Part shown: piece by piece, positions 34,638 through 46,274 of the stretch
Position numbering within the stretch: position 1 is the stretch's first letter
How the letters are laid out: the number at the start of each line of letters is the position of its first letter
DNA from: Apostichopus japonicus
Lineage: Eukaryota; Echinodermata; Holothuroidea; Aspidochirotida; Stichopodidae
Assembly: GCF_037975245.1 (NCBI RefSeq)
Contig: NC_092568.1
Location: 10,935,501-10,999,500, forward strand
Length of the DNA stretch: 64,000 nucleotides
Direction: 5' to 3'
Position numbers and translations under genes: made by a program
The notes under the pieces: generated by a model
The model's database searches: none
The model's input: only the letters and a program-made list of their open reading frames with translations
What the model was told of the DNA's origin: nothing

Positions 34638-34643
34638 ATTAAA
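34638..34643 (+). terminator. Possible polyadenylation signal of the sulfatase
   Basis: ATTAAA about 100 bases after the sulfatase stop codon. T-rich and GT-containing sequence follows but is not strongly GT-rich, so this is only a candidate. Confidence 0.35.
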
Positions 34644-36513
34644 AAATTGAAATCTGGCAATTCATTTTCGATACTTATAATGTTCACGACAAAATGCTTT
34701 TCATTGATTCATGAAATGAAATATGTGGAACAAATGTTGTCAGGGTCTTGATTCTTCAGTTAATTTTTCTATTTATTCTTTCTTTAAGACTGGTATTGAA
34801 TTAGACTAATAATAATTTGAGGACCGCAGTGACTTTCGTTTCCCGGTGTTTGTTTGAGTATATGCTTATATATAGGCTGTCTTCTCAAAGGTAATTTTAA
34901 GACCTGTTGCAAGATAAATCGGTTTGCTTAAACATATTTTGGTTTGCCATTTTCTTTCTTAGGTTCCACAGTAATTATAATCATTATTATAATAATATTA
35001 ATTGTTATGATTATCATTATTATTATCATAATAATATCAGCCTGGGGTTGGCTCAGCAATCACACTGCTTGACTGAACTTGGAATGATTCATCTCTAATG
35101 TTGTGACCTAGTGTCCGATAGTTCCCAAGACCCATTGTCTCACTAAACTGAAATTGATGTACCATATTGATATATTTGTGGAGGTCAAAGGTCATTGCGG
35201 TCAACTTATAAGTCAAAGTCTGAAAATCTTGTAAATACAAACTCAAGAAGGACATCTTTCTTGAACTTTATGCTTAATCCAACTTCGTGATTGCAAGAAC
35301 CTTATTGAAGTTGTTAGAGGTCAAATGAGGGCAACCGGTGTCAAAGTCTGAAAACCTTTTAAACATGATAACTCTAAACTTCAAGTTACAATTAATTTCC
35401 AAATGCTATGAATATTCTTTTGGTGAACATAGTTTGGTCAAGTTCAGTACAGTTTAGTGTTGTTAAGGGGCTCTATAATTCTAAAAAACAATACAGTCAT
35501 CCAGAAATGAAATCTGCTTAAATCTGTTGATAATCTTTAACACTCACTTTAAGACACTCTGCAGGCCCCCCTCAGTTTTCACTGTCTGAGCTTCAAGGGG
35601 TCTAATGGTGGAAAATTGGCTTAAGAGGTCTCAATAGGTTATCTCAAATGGGCTCAAAATTGGCCATTTTCTCTATGATTTATACTAGATGACTGTTGCA
35701 TTTTGGCTTTATTTGTGCAAATATTTTACAGTGTATAAACAATGTCATGTAGAGCTGGTATTCATTAATAACAATTATTAAAGGGATGTTTGCAAGGTGG
35801 CATAGCTGATTTTATTAATACATCTTATATATGTATAATTCACATAGGAAGACCATTCTTTCTAGATCTTGAAACATTTTGGAACTTAATATTCTATACT
35901 GTAAACTCCTTACCAGTGAACTTCTGATGAAATGGTTGAAAACTTGATGCCCACAAGGGAGTGCTACAAATGAGAGCTGGAAATCTCTTATCTTTTTCCG
36001 GTTGTCACTTAATTTCTTGAACAAATCTAACTCACTTGCTCTCCATTAGTTGGATAGTTATTTGAAATGCGATGGCAAGGAAGCACAAACCAACTGGTTG
36101 TCTGGCTGTAGCCAGTTGTACATTGTTGCATCCAAGTTTTCGTATAATGTTAACAACACTGTATAGTATTATACGCCTACCAGCCTCACTTTTACGACTG
36201 CTTTTATGCTGGCTAATTAATAGTTCGAAAGTAATCGTTTTCGTTTTTTACTAGAGTTATGGAATTTAGCAAATATTTAAATTGACATTCATGCTTAGAA
36301 TGCTGATTTCATATTAGGTACATAATCACATTAATTACCGTTAACTCAATGTGTACAATGAGAGCATAGTCATATACACACTGTGTTTGCCTGCAGATAT
36401 CATTGTTTGGTGTAGTTTTAAACCAGTCTTTCTTACGGTTCGGACATAGTCATGTATAATTCATGTTCTAATTAACATATTTGCTTAGCCCATGTTGGTT
36501 TTGATCGTCCAGT
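34644..36513. other. 3' flank of the sulfatase; dispersed repeat, no gene
   Basis: At about 35038-35400 there is a sequence with GAGGTCAAAGGTCATTGCGG and GAGGTCAAATGAGGGCAAC, each followed by GTCAAAGTCTGAAAA. These are two diverged direct copies about 160 bases apart and look like a dispersed repeat. I see no exon in the remainder. Confidence 0.4.
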
Positions 36514-36521
36514 TCTGCGGT

Positions 36522-36885
36522 CAGTGGCGTAGGAAGGTACTTTTGAGTGGGGGGGGGGGCTGAAGACTGATGGCTGGCCTTGGGGAGGGGTCTAAGGGTG
36601 TCCCCCTTCCCCTGTTGGAATTTTTTTGCATTTCCAGGTGGCCTCTGATGCAATTTGGTGCAATATAGCACACTTCAACACCCACTCTATTTGTAAATAA
36701 TTTTGCATTTTCACCTGGCTTTAGATGCAATTTGGTGCTCCAAATGAGATTTTTTTTCTCATTTGGAAATGAATTAGGGGTTTTCTGACTTGCGGAGCGG
36801 GGGGGGGGCGGAATGATACTTCTGCCCCCCATATTTTTCACTGGGGGGCTGGCGCCCTACCAGCCCCCCGGTTCCTACGCCCTTG
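36522..36885. mobile_element. hAT MITE (CAGTGGCGTAGGAA ends) with perfect 8-bp TSD
   Basis: The ends CAGTGGCGTAGGAA and TTCCTACGCCCTTG are imperfect inverses. The flanks TCTGCGGT at 36514-36521 and 36886-36893 are identical. The interior contains GGGGAGGGGTCTAAGG, GATGCAATTTGGTG and G/C-run blocks that also occur in the 138-bp tandem repeat at 12541, so these families are related or have exchanged segments. Confidence 0.85.
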
Positions 36886-37863
36886 TCTGCGGTACTATTC
36901 GTTAGAATAATACGTTAGTCATTTAGTTCAATTGAGGGAACTTACTTCTAGTCGGGAATAGTAGATCTCAACAGCATCTATTCTCATCTCTGTCATAGTA
37001 ATCCTACTGTATATGAGTCATAACCGGTGATGTCAGCATGTCACTGTTCTGAGTGCAATCTTTATCATATTTATTTTGGTGTAAATTTTTTTTTGTAGTG
37101 ACATTTATCTTGTTTTACAGTTCTACCATACAAATACAAGTGAGGAATAAATACAGAAAAGGATGTAATCTGTCTTTGACTCATTTATGGTTAACTGGTT
37201 GTCTAGTAGCACATATCCGATGTGCAGTGCGGGCAGCACACCATTGTTATTGATAACAATTGTCCAACATTGAACTTCTTTTTTTTTATACCTGTGTGGT
37301 CCATAAGGGGGGGGGGCGGTGGGTGGGTGGCAGATATGTATCAACATTTCTCTGTTCAGACTGGTGCACATATTTGGGGAAAATACTTATCAGAAATTTC
37401 CATTGTAATGAAATCTCTTGCAGAAACCATTCATGTAATTCTGGAACACTCAGAATAATTCAACAAAGTTGTCCAAAATGATAGCAATTTTGAGATTTTA
37501 CAATTTTTATTTCTAATAAATTACTGCACACACTGAAGTTCTGTCATAACCTCCTGTAATACACTATTTAAAGATATAGTAACCTAAGACAATAAAAAGA
37601 AACAAAAGCAAGACAATGTCTAATTCAGCAATAAAACAATGTATTTGTGGCCTTCATAATAATCATCTTGAAAAATTGTAATATAATTATTAAAAGTAGA
37701 CTAAATATGAGAGAAAATATTTGCTAAAATAAACTGGCTTTGTTTTCCCCCCCTTTTTTTAAATATTTGTATCACTTATAAAACAGTGTTGTAACCAGTC
37801 ATGAGTCTAGTCACTAAATTTCAAAAGTGATTTGACCTGACATAAAGTTTGCCAACTTTTCTC

Positions 37864-38121
37864 CCCGTACGGTGGTCATAGGGTGACATACGAGATGTAG
37901 AGTTACCATGTCAGAATAACACAACATCTCGACAAAATATTGATTTTTTTTTTGTAGATATACCAACTTATGCTACCTTGACATCCCTGTAAAATTTGTC
38001 AAAATTTTGAGTTGCCATGTTACACATGACTTGGTATCTCAACATTAATCAAAATTTGTAAAATGATCCTAACATGGTATAACTCTACATCTCGCATGTC
38101 ACCTTATGACTGCCGTACCCC
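37864..38121. mobile_element. Fold-back MITE with about 45-bp inverted repeats
   Basis: GTACGGTGGTCATAGGGTGA and the following CATACGAGATGTAGAGTT are mirrored at 38071-38121 with only a few differences. The whole 258-bp segment can fold into a long hairpin. No frame and no obvious target duplication. Confidence 0.7.
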
Positions 38122-38209
38122 CGGCATAGAGATAATACAGCGACTTGGAGATGAACGACTCCACTCGAGCCAGGCAAGTCAATGGCATGTGAATCAGTTC
38201 AGTCTTAGC

Positions 38210-38525
38210 CATACGTAGTAACTCTTTACAACTCTGTGTTGTAAAGTCATTTAATTAGAAGTATCATTGTGTATGATAACTTACGATACTTACTGCAACA
38301 ATGTTCTTTTAAAGCATACACATGATAATAGTGATCTTTCTGATGTCGCTATGTGGTTTAGTTTTCTTAGCGATACGAAGTAACTCATTACGACTCGGTG
38401 TTGTAACGTCATTTAATTAGAAGTATCATTGTGTATGATGACTTACGATACTAACTGCAACAATGTTTGTTTAAAGCATACACACGATAATAGTGATCTT
38501 TCTGATGTTGCCCTGTGTTTTGTTT
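38210..38525. repeat. About 162-bp tandem duplication, 2 copies
   Basis: GTAACTC-TTAC-ACTC, CATTTAATTAGAAGTATCAT and GATAATAGTGATCTTTCTGA recur with about 162-base spacing (e.g. CATTTAAT at 38249 and 38410). The two copies differ at a handful of sites. Confidence 0.8.
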
Positions 38526-39386
38526 TATCCTGCAACTACATGATATCATCGATGGTTTGATCAGGTTTCCCTCGGAATTATATCTATTACGGTCAAAGTC
38601 TTGAATCAAAACGCACCATGGCATGGAGACATGTCCCTAAATATTATCCATGCTTGATATTACAACATCAACAAAAATGAAAATTAAATGGGTCCATGAC
38701 AGCACTTGAAAATACAACAACTGACAGTCAATCTGTTTGCATTCAGGCTGTGCAGATTAACAAAATTGCAGTTTCGGAAAAGTGCTGGTTGCAAGTTTGA
38801 AACTTTCAAACCACCTGGCAACTACAGTGTCTATCAGTGCCACTACGTAATGTATAACATAGTACTGTACGTTGCATTTTGGGATTATGCAAAATGACTG
38901 TATGGTGCTACAATGCAGCAAACAGTATTTACTTCCGAGGTCATCTGTATGGTCCTCTAACTTTATCAAGTTAAAATCATTCACAAGTATTCGAAAGTAC
39001 TTTCTGTGAGGTTATGACTCGATTCTCTTTATTCCCAAACTATGAGTATTAAACATATAAGGGAAAAACTCCCCTTGGGGGGGATGGTGGTAAAAATACT
39101 TGTTGATGTTTGAACAGGAGTGAAGATTTATATTTTAATCTTCCAGCATATTTGGGAACAATTAGGCTATGTTTTCAATGAAAAGTAAACTTCCTGGGAA
39201 TCAAACTTTTACAAAACAAATAAATGGAATCATTTTTCTCATGCATGCATGAAATTGATGGACCTGTGCTATAAATTTGATCACCATTGCGCATATAGTA
39301 ACTAATTTTGTCAGCCTCAAAAACCAAACAAAATTTGTTGATCGACTGTTTTCTTGAATGTTGCAGCTTATCAGATATGAAGCAAG

Positions 39387-39902
39387 GTGCAAACTGATAT
39401 TAAGAAGTCTGACGTTTTTAATTTTTCAGTTTCTAGATTCTCCTTCCTTCAGATATATGCTATTACAGAAAGCGTGGACTACAAATATCGCAGTTTGCAA
39501 AAACATCAGAGGTCACTTCGTTATCTCAATATTTCTGAAGAGATTGAAAGAAAAATCTTATCAAAAGTTAGCGAAGAACATCACTTTCAGGCGCTCGATG
39601 ATGATGATAATTACATTCGAATGCAACAGAAACATTTCAACAAAAAGAAACATTCAAATTCTTCCAAATTTAAACCCTTTAATTTCTATATACAAGGCAT
39701 TATGACCTACTGCGATCCAGACGTAACTTTGTTTATTGGTCTCGTGAATGAAATATGTAATAGAAACAATTGGAGAAACTTTTGTAAAACAAAAGGCATT
39801 GTACTTGTTGTTTCGTGGACGGGTAAATTGATGAACACTGCAATTAAGTTAAGATTAACGAACTTCATGTTAATTACTGAACAAGAGTGTCTTTACTCAT
39901 AA
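39387..39902 (+). CDS. Unrecognised 171-codon open frame
   Basis: The frame runs to a TAA with residues such as YRSLQKHQRSLRYL, EEIERKILSKVSEEHH and a basic NKKKHSNSSKFK stretch. A splice-acceptor-like TTCTCCTTCCTTCAG lies inside near 39451, so a real exon could begin at IYAITESVDYKY. I do not recognise a domain. In A/T-rich DNA a frame of this size could occur by chance. Transcript evidence would decide. Confidence 0.25.
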   Translation: MQTDIKKSDVFNFSVSRFSFLQIYAITESVDYKYRSLQKHQRSLRYLNISEEIERKILSKVSEEHHFQALDDDDNYIRMQQKHFNKKKHSNSSKFKPFNFYIQGIMTYCDPDVTLFIGLVNEICNRNNWRNFCKTKGIVLVVSWTGKLMNTAIKLRLTNFMLITEQECLYS

Positions 39903-40029
39903 GTTCAACATAAAATATGAAGAACACAAAACAACATACACAATCAGAAAAATGTAAATATGAACCGAAAATGGTGACGATATCGAAAGCATTCTTGTCT
40001 TACGAAACACATTTCCACAGCTATGTAAT

Positions 40030-40830
40030 GTGAAACAGTGATGAAAGTGCCACTGAGTTTTTGCTGTGACAAGATGGGACAGTTACATATCGTAGTTGCA
40101 TGTAGATGTTACGGGTCCTTTCAAACTCAGTTTATTCTCATTATTGAAATACAATAATTCGTCTTGATTCTATATCAAACTGTTACATGAACCGATGAAA
40201 CTGTTACGAGTTGATTACATAAGTTTACATACTCTTTCTACCCTCGTGTGATTCTCCACTGAGACTCACTGACGAAGTATTACATATTCATTGTCGACAA
40301 TATTAAGTTACATATTTGATTAATCCCTCACTTCATTCTCACTACTGAGATGTATTAACTCCTCCTGATACACGTGGACAAAGTTACATTTGTTGATTAC
40401 ATAACCTTACAAACACTCTCAACCTAACTCAAAACTGCTGAGATCATGCAGTGGTTGAGTAATTGCACATAACCTATGTACGTTGATTTCCACAATTTTC
40501 CATAAATATTTTCAACCGGGTTGATTCTTTGTGTTTAAAAGGTAGTGCTATTACATTCGCTGTAATCGTTACATGTTATTACATATTGTCTTAACCTCAC
40601 TTGATTCTCTGCTATTTCAAATGGTAGAGCAGTTAAATAATATGTGTGCTGGTTAAATACCTTCACAAATTCTTTTTCAACCTCATTTTACTCCCTGCTG
40701 CGACTCCTGAAGATAGCAATTGTTACATTATTATGTACTGTTTGTTGATTACATTTAATTTTACATAATCGTTCCAACCTGAGTTGATTCTCTGCTGAGA
40801 TGCATCGACGGATCGATGACATATTATGTG
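40030..40830. repeat. Old diverged satellite flanking the minisatellite
   Basis: A loose motif (aaCCTcactTGATTCTCtgctgagat ... GTTACATATT ... GTTGATTACATAA) recurs at about 40130, 40248, 40328, 40428, 40517, 40597, 40682 and 40780, 80-118 bases apart. It appears again after the minisatellite at about 41776. The copies are strongly diverged, so this is an old array into or from which the 33-bp repeat expanded. Confidence 0.6.
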
Positions 40831-41770
40831 TTGATAACATACTGAACAATGACATATTATGTGTTGATAACATACTGAACAATGACATCTTATGTGTTGA
40901 TAGCATATTGAACAATGACATATTACTGAACAATGACATGTTATGTGTTGACAACATACTGAACAATGACATACAGTATTATGTGTTGATAACATACTGA
41001 ACAATGACATATTATGTGTTGATAACATACTGAACAATGACATATTATGTGTTGATAGCATATTGAACAATGACATATTACTGAACAATGACATGTTATG
41101 TGTTAATAACATACTGAACAATGATAACAGTATTATGTGTTGATAACATACTGAACAATGACATATTATGTGTTGATAACATACTGAACAATGACATATT
41201 ATGTGTTGATAGCATATTGAACAATGACATATTACTGAACAATGACATGTTATGTGTTGATAACATACTGAACAATGACATGCAGTATTCTGTGTTGATA
41301 ACATACTGAACAATGACATATTCTGTGTTGATAACATACTGAACAATGACATATTATGTGTTGATAACATACTGAACAATGACATATTATGTGTTGATAA
41401 CATACCGAACAATGACATATTATGTGTTGATAACATACTGAACAATGACATATTATGTGTTGATAACATACTGAACAATGACATATTATGTGTTGATAAC
41501 ATACTGAACAATGACATATTATGTGTTGATAACATACTGAACAATGACATATTTTGTGTTGATAACATACTGAACAATGACATATAATGTGTTGCTGACA
41601 TACTGAACAATGACATATTATGTGTTGATAACATACTGAACAATGACATATTATGTGTTGGTAACATACTGAGCAATGACATATTATGTATTGATTACAT
41701 ACTGAACAATGACATATTATGTGTTGATAACATACAAAACGATGACATATTATGTGTTGATAACATATAC
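40831..41770. repeat. 33-bp minisatellite with higher-order repeat
   Basis: The unit is TGACATATTATGTGTTGATA followed by ACATACTGAACAA, 33 bases, about 28 copies. Because 33 is a multiple of three, it makes a false minus-strand frame of repeated MSLFSMLSTHN. The lower half has a second period of about 155 bases: the variant GATAGCATATTGAACAATGA followed by a truncated unit occurs near 40900, 41055 and 41210. The upper half (41300-41770) is a simple homogeneous array. Confidence 0.95.
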
Positions 41771-44150
41771 TGTATATTGAGTTGATTCTCTCAGTTCTAT
41801 CTCTCTGTAGAGATTAACAGATCTTGCTTCACAGCTAGAAGCATCTTTCAATACACAAGAAAGTACTTAAAGAGGACACAATCCATGATCTTTGGCTTTT
41901 ATATGACATAATTAATATCAGAGAGATATCAGAGATTTCAAAGTCTTGTCTGTGATCAGCTGTCATTTTACAAAATGCCTCTAGGATCAGAAACATTCCA
42001 CTTCTTCTTTGTATTTCATATCAAATTTCCAAGCAAAAACATTTAACAGTTTGACACTGAAACTATCATATTTATTTTCTAAATTGGTGGTTTATGACTA
42101 ACAAGTTTTTAAATTGATATGTCTCTTCATGCTGGTGAACTGTGTAATTATTGCTTTCTTGCCATCCCTCACCAGTCTTACCTCTGAGATCATTTAGTAA
42201 TCTTTCCAATCTTACAAAATTATATAGCTAAATAAGAAAAAATTGCTGCAAATTTATTAAAGTCTGAGAAAGTGTGCTTCATCACTAACCTATGGAAAAA
42301 GCCATATTTTTTTTAAGCAAATAACAATCTATCAAACAAAGAAAATTTAACCCTTGTTGCACATTGCCCCTTCAAAACTTTGGCAAATAAACCCAGCAAC
42401 TATACAAATAACCCAGGAGTTGTGGAAGACTTTGCCAAGTTAATTTTGTTAAAAACTCTGTAAGATGATAAAGAAGAACAATCATTTCTCAATAAAACTT
42501 AAGAAAACATTTAAAACAATTGCAGAAGTAAAAAATACCAAATGAAACCCACATTAATAGCTTATCTTTCTTTTCTAATCTACTTTGAAGTTTAACGATG
42601 ATTGGCAGATAAATGTAAAAATTCAAAATAAAAGGGAGCAACAACTGTTTGTTACTGAGCTGCTGAAACAAAGACATAAGACATAGTATATACTTAAAGA
42701 TAACAACAAAATATTTAAAAAACATTAAATGAACTTTATTTTAAGTATCTGACTGATTTGACAACAGGCAAGCACGTTTCCTTTCAAGTCTTTCCAAATT
42801 GTCCGTAAACAAACGGTTGAAAATTCCCGAAATGTTTTGAACCCAACAATTCGAAACCAATGTTGAGGGGGTAAGACGTGAACACAGCTCATAAAATATC
42901 TCAGTGAGCACAACATGATCTAGCGTTTGACGTAGTAAAAGAAACGTCGGTAATGCCGATCGGGGACGAAAAGATGCGGTAATTTAGGGCTGAGACTGAC
43001 AATAAAATATTTTCATTTTTTAAAACTGTTTACTGTTTAGTTTTTATGACGTTTCAAAGAAAAAGTACTGACGCCCAGAAAATACCTCTGAAGAAGTGTT
43101 GCATAAAGTTGCAATGAAAATGATCAGCAATTTTTGACAGAGAGAGTTTGTTTACAAAAAAGAAATCCACGTTTTGTTCGGTAAGCACTTTCTTTCACGA
43201 CTCGTTACTTCATCAAATTTAATACGTTGTAAACATCCGAAGAGTACATTTAACATTGCTGTTTTTTTGCACTGGTTTAATATCAGTGCGGTATACAACT
43301 TACAAAAACTATTCAGCACAAATTTACCGCTTTATGCATACAGATTGCTGTGCAATATTACCATCTACTTCACATTGTGCAGTCAATGTCACAATGAAAT
43401 TTAAACAAGATACAACTATTAATTGAATACCCAAGAATGGACTTGCAGTACTGTGATACGAGTTGATCTTAATATCGCCCGCACCTTAATTAATTGTTAG
43501 AGGCATCCAAAAGTGTTGTTTATCCCACAGATTCATCAATTAGAAAAATGATTAATTCAGAGTAGCGAAAATGATGACGATAGCCTTTTTAATATAAAAT
43601 GATTCAAGTTTAAACATCCAAAATAAGGATCAAGAAAAGGATAACAGTTTTCAAAAAACGTGTAGGAAAATGGAAAGAAAAATTTGTGAAAAGACGGATC
43701 GGTCAAAATTATGCATAGGATTAGCACACAAATGTTTCGCTGTTAAGGGTTTTTTCACTAGTTGTGATCAAATTTGAATATTAAAAGAAAACATGTTTCC
43801 ATCAGAATAAGATGCTGGCCCCATTCACACACCGAATATCTACAATTAAAAAATTTAAACTAATATTAATTACAATTAGTGTAAATATATTACGCTAAAT
43901 TTTTAATTATCTTCGTACTTGCAAAACGTCTGTGTTTATGTACCAACTTTCCACAGGTGATTCACAGGTTGTTATGTTAATGAAATAATTTGAGATAAGT
44001 ACTTTAGAGCATTTAAGTATCATGTTTTTTTTTATCTGTGAGTAACAGGACATATATACAGGAAAACAGTTTTAATGCCAAGGTAGTCTATGAAACGTTA
44101 AAGGTAAAGTACTCACAAGACGTTTAAGACAAACTTGGTGAATGAGTCAC
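41771..44150. other. No gene recognised
   Basis: A/T-rich sequence without recognisable exons. A short stretch at 42730-42960 has more CpG and, on the minus strand, an open frame of about 50 codons (ELCSRLTPSTL...), but no clear splice sites or family match. Plus-strand AATAAA lies at about 43001. Confidence 0.4.
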
Positions 44151-44154
44151 ATTC

Positions 44155-44575
44155 ACCTTAATTTTTCTGTAAGTACCAAGATGTCCTGAAAGAGAATTAT
44201 CATGGCTGGCTAAGCCATGTATGATAGTTTCACACTACTCTTAGTACTTGTTAAGTACAACAAATTTGGTGAATAATTTATGAAATTGAAATTGAAAATT
44301 TTTGTAAGTACCAAGATGTCCTGAAAGAGAATTATCATGGCTGCCCAAGAATGTATGATAGTTTCACACTACTGTTAGTACTTGTTAAGTACAACAAATT
44401 TGGTGAATAATTTATGAAATTGAAATTTAAAATTTTTGTAAGTACCAAGATGTCTTGAAAGAGAAATATCATGCCTTGCCATTTTTAGGTACTTTGTAAG
44501 GTACAAGAAAAACATGGGTGAATACTTTCTAAGTTTAAACCTTTAAATTTTTTCTGTAGGTATATACTGTACATA
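44155..44575. repeat. About 135-bp tandem repeat, 3 copies
   Basis: GTACCAAGATGTCCTGAAAG recurs at 44173, 44308 and 44442, each followed by AGAATTATCATGgCTg, GTATGATAGTTTCACACTAC and TTGTTAAGTACAACAAATTT in copies 1 and 2. The third copy is degenerate. A run of about 12 C lies at 44817-44828. Confidence 0.8.
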
Positions 44576-44576
44576 G

Positions 44577-46178
44577 TTTGAAAGAGTGTGACAAATTTGG
44601 TGATTAATTGAAATAACTACATCTGTTTCTTCTATAAAATACTAGGACAAAGAATACTAGAAATGAAAAAGAAAGTCCCTTCATGCATGATAGTTAAGTA
44701 CTCAAAAACGTAAAATCTGAAGAATAAATTAAAATTCACCCCAATATATATTCTGTGAGAGTGCCGTGATGTGGAAAGTTAAGTACTCGAAGAAGTAGGA
44801 CAAACTTAGCAACAGCCCCCCCCCCCCCAAAGAAAAAAACGTTTACCTGAAGCTACAGAGCAAGAAATAGGATTTATTAAAAGAGAAATACCCATGGTGG
44901 CCTTTGCGTACTCCTAAAAGTAGAAACAACGAGAAGACGAATAAAAAATACCAAATCTTTGTAATATTGGGAAAAATGCGCCTGTGTGCTTGCTATACAT
45001 ACATGTACTAAATGGTCCAAACCTCAGTTCTGAAGCAAACCAAGAAACCTGTTCTAATCAATCATTTTTACGAGATGTCACAAGATATATATATATATAT
45101 TTTTGCATCAACCCTTTTTAACATGTAATTGAACAAAACTCTCTTACAGTCTGATCAATTTGAGTAAATCCATATAGTGTGAATTTGTGAAACAGACAAC
45201 TAGGTACTTACTATATAATTCTCCAAACACTAAATTAATTCAACAATGCCCTTTACCAATAAATTCTGATGGAATGTTGCAGATATTTTAAAATATTTTT
45301 CATATACATAACATTTTTAGTCAAACATTTATAACTCTTGAACATTACTCACTCTCTCTTCCTCCCTATATTAATTAGTCAGAAATAAATGTTACTTTCT
45401 GGTTGCATACAGACATAGGAAATTTGGGGAGCTCATTTGCATACCTAATGAGCCCAAACTACTTGTCATTCATGTTTTATGAAAACTTCAACTTATAACT
45501 TTTCCACCGATATACACGTCCCAATAGAAAATACTCCTCTAAATTGATGTAAAAAATCCCCAAATATTAATTTTTAATTATTGGAATAGTTCACCTGCAT
45601 TGGACCGTACACCAAAAGGTTAAGTCCTTGCTGTAAAAAAAAGACACCCTCTCCTAGCTTCATTTATGCATTTTATGAAACAAATTTTCTGAGATTAAAA
45701 CAAGACTTATTCTCCAGCTTCTTTTGACTCTGGGCATGCGAGTGCCACAAGGAATTTACCTTATGGTTCCTTGCCAACAACATCACTGCAATCAAAAAGA
45801 CCACAAACTGTTAGAAAGCAAATCTAATTTTTTCAGGGAGAGAACATTAAACAAACAAAATGTGGGAGAGACATGGTACAAGCACAGGCGGGTTTTAAAA
45901 GTTGTTTCATGTTTCACCTAGTGACGCATGCACTCAGAAGTAAGTTCAAAATATTGCTAATGCACAACTTTGCTATCATTGAAGTTGTACAAACGAAAAA
46001 ATGTGAAGAGAAATTGCCCACGAGCAGTATGTAGTGTAGAAACTTTTCCGTTGAAACCTTTCCTGGAATTTGCCAGCGCTGCAATTACCTTGCGGTATTC
46101 TACAGTCCCGTTAACACTCATCTGAAACAGCTCTCGCTAAAAAGCTCTGCAGCAGGGAGCTGTCCATTCTTGAAAGAC
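44577..46178. other. No gene recognised; 3' flank of the mucin-like gene
   Basis: A/T-rich sequence with no supported exon on either strand. The 3'UTR of the minus-strand mucin-like gene probably extends into the upper part. A plus-strand 65-codon frame at 45724-45921 has no recognisable feature. Confidence 0.4.
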
Positions 46179-46274
46179 TCACAGGTCAGGTTTCCTCGAT
46201 CTGCTCACGAGTGCAAGCTCCTTCTCAGAGTCCTTAGGAGAGCGACCCCACAAGCCACGTAGTCTGTCAAATAC
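46179..46274 (-). CDS. Candidate alternative last exon of the mucin-like gene
   Basis: After TCTATTTTATCCTCAG the frame gives VFDRLRGLWGRSPKDSEKEL and ends SRSRKPDL before a TGA, 31 codons in phase 0. It could be joined directly to exon 4 in place of exon 5, giving a basic rather than acidic tail. It may instead be 3'UTR. Confidence 0.35.
   Translation of the reverse strand, partial: VFDRLRGLWGRSPKDSEKELALVSRSRKPDL

Noticed and set aside
40688-41682. Long minus-strand frames repeating MSLFSMLSTHN, like a repeat protein
   Set aside because: They follow exactly from a 33-bp DNA minisatellite whose length is divisible by three. Several frames on both strands are open, and there is no start context or splice signal.
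40831-41770. Regular repeats resembling a CRISPR array
   Set aside because: There are no unique spacers; repeats are directly abutting 33-bp units in a eukaryotic genome.
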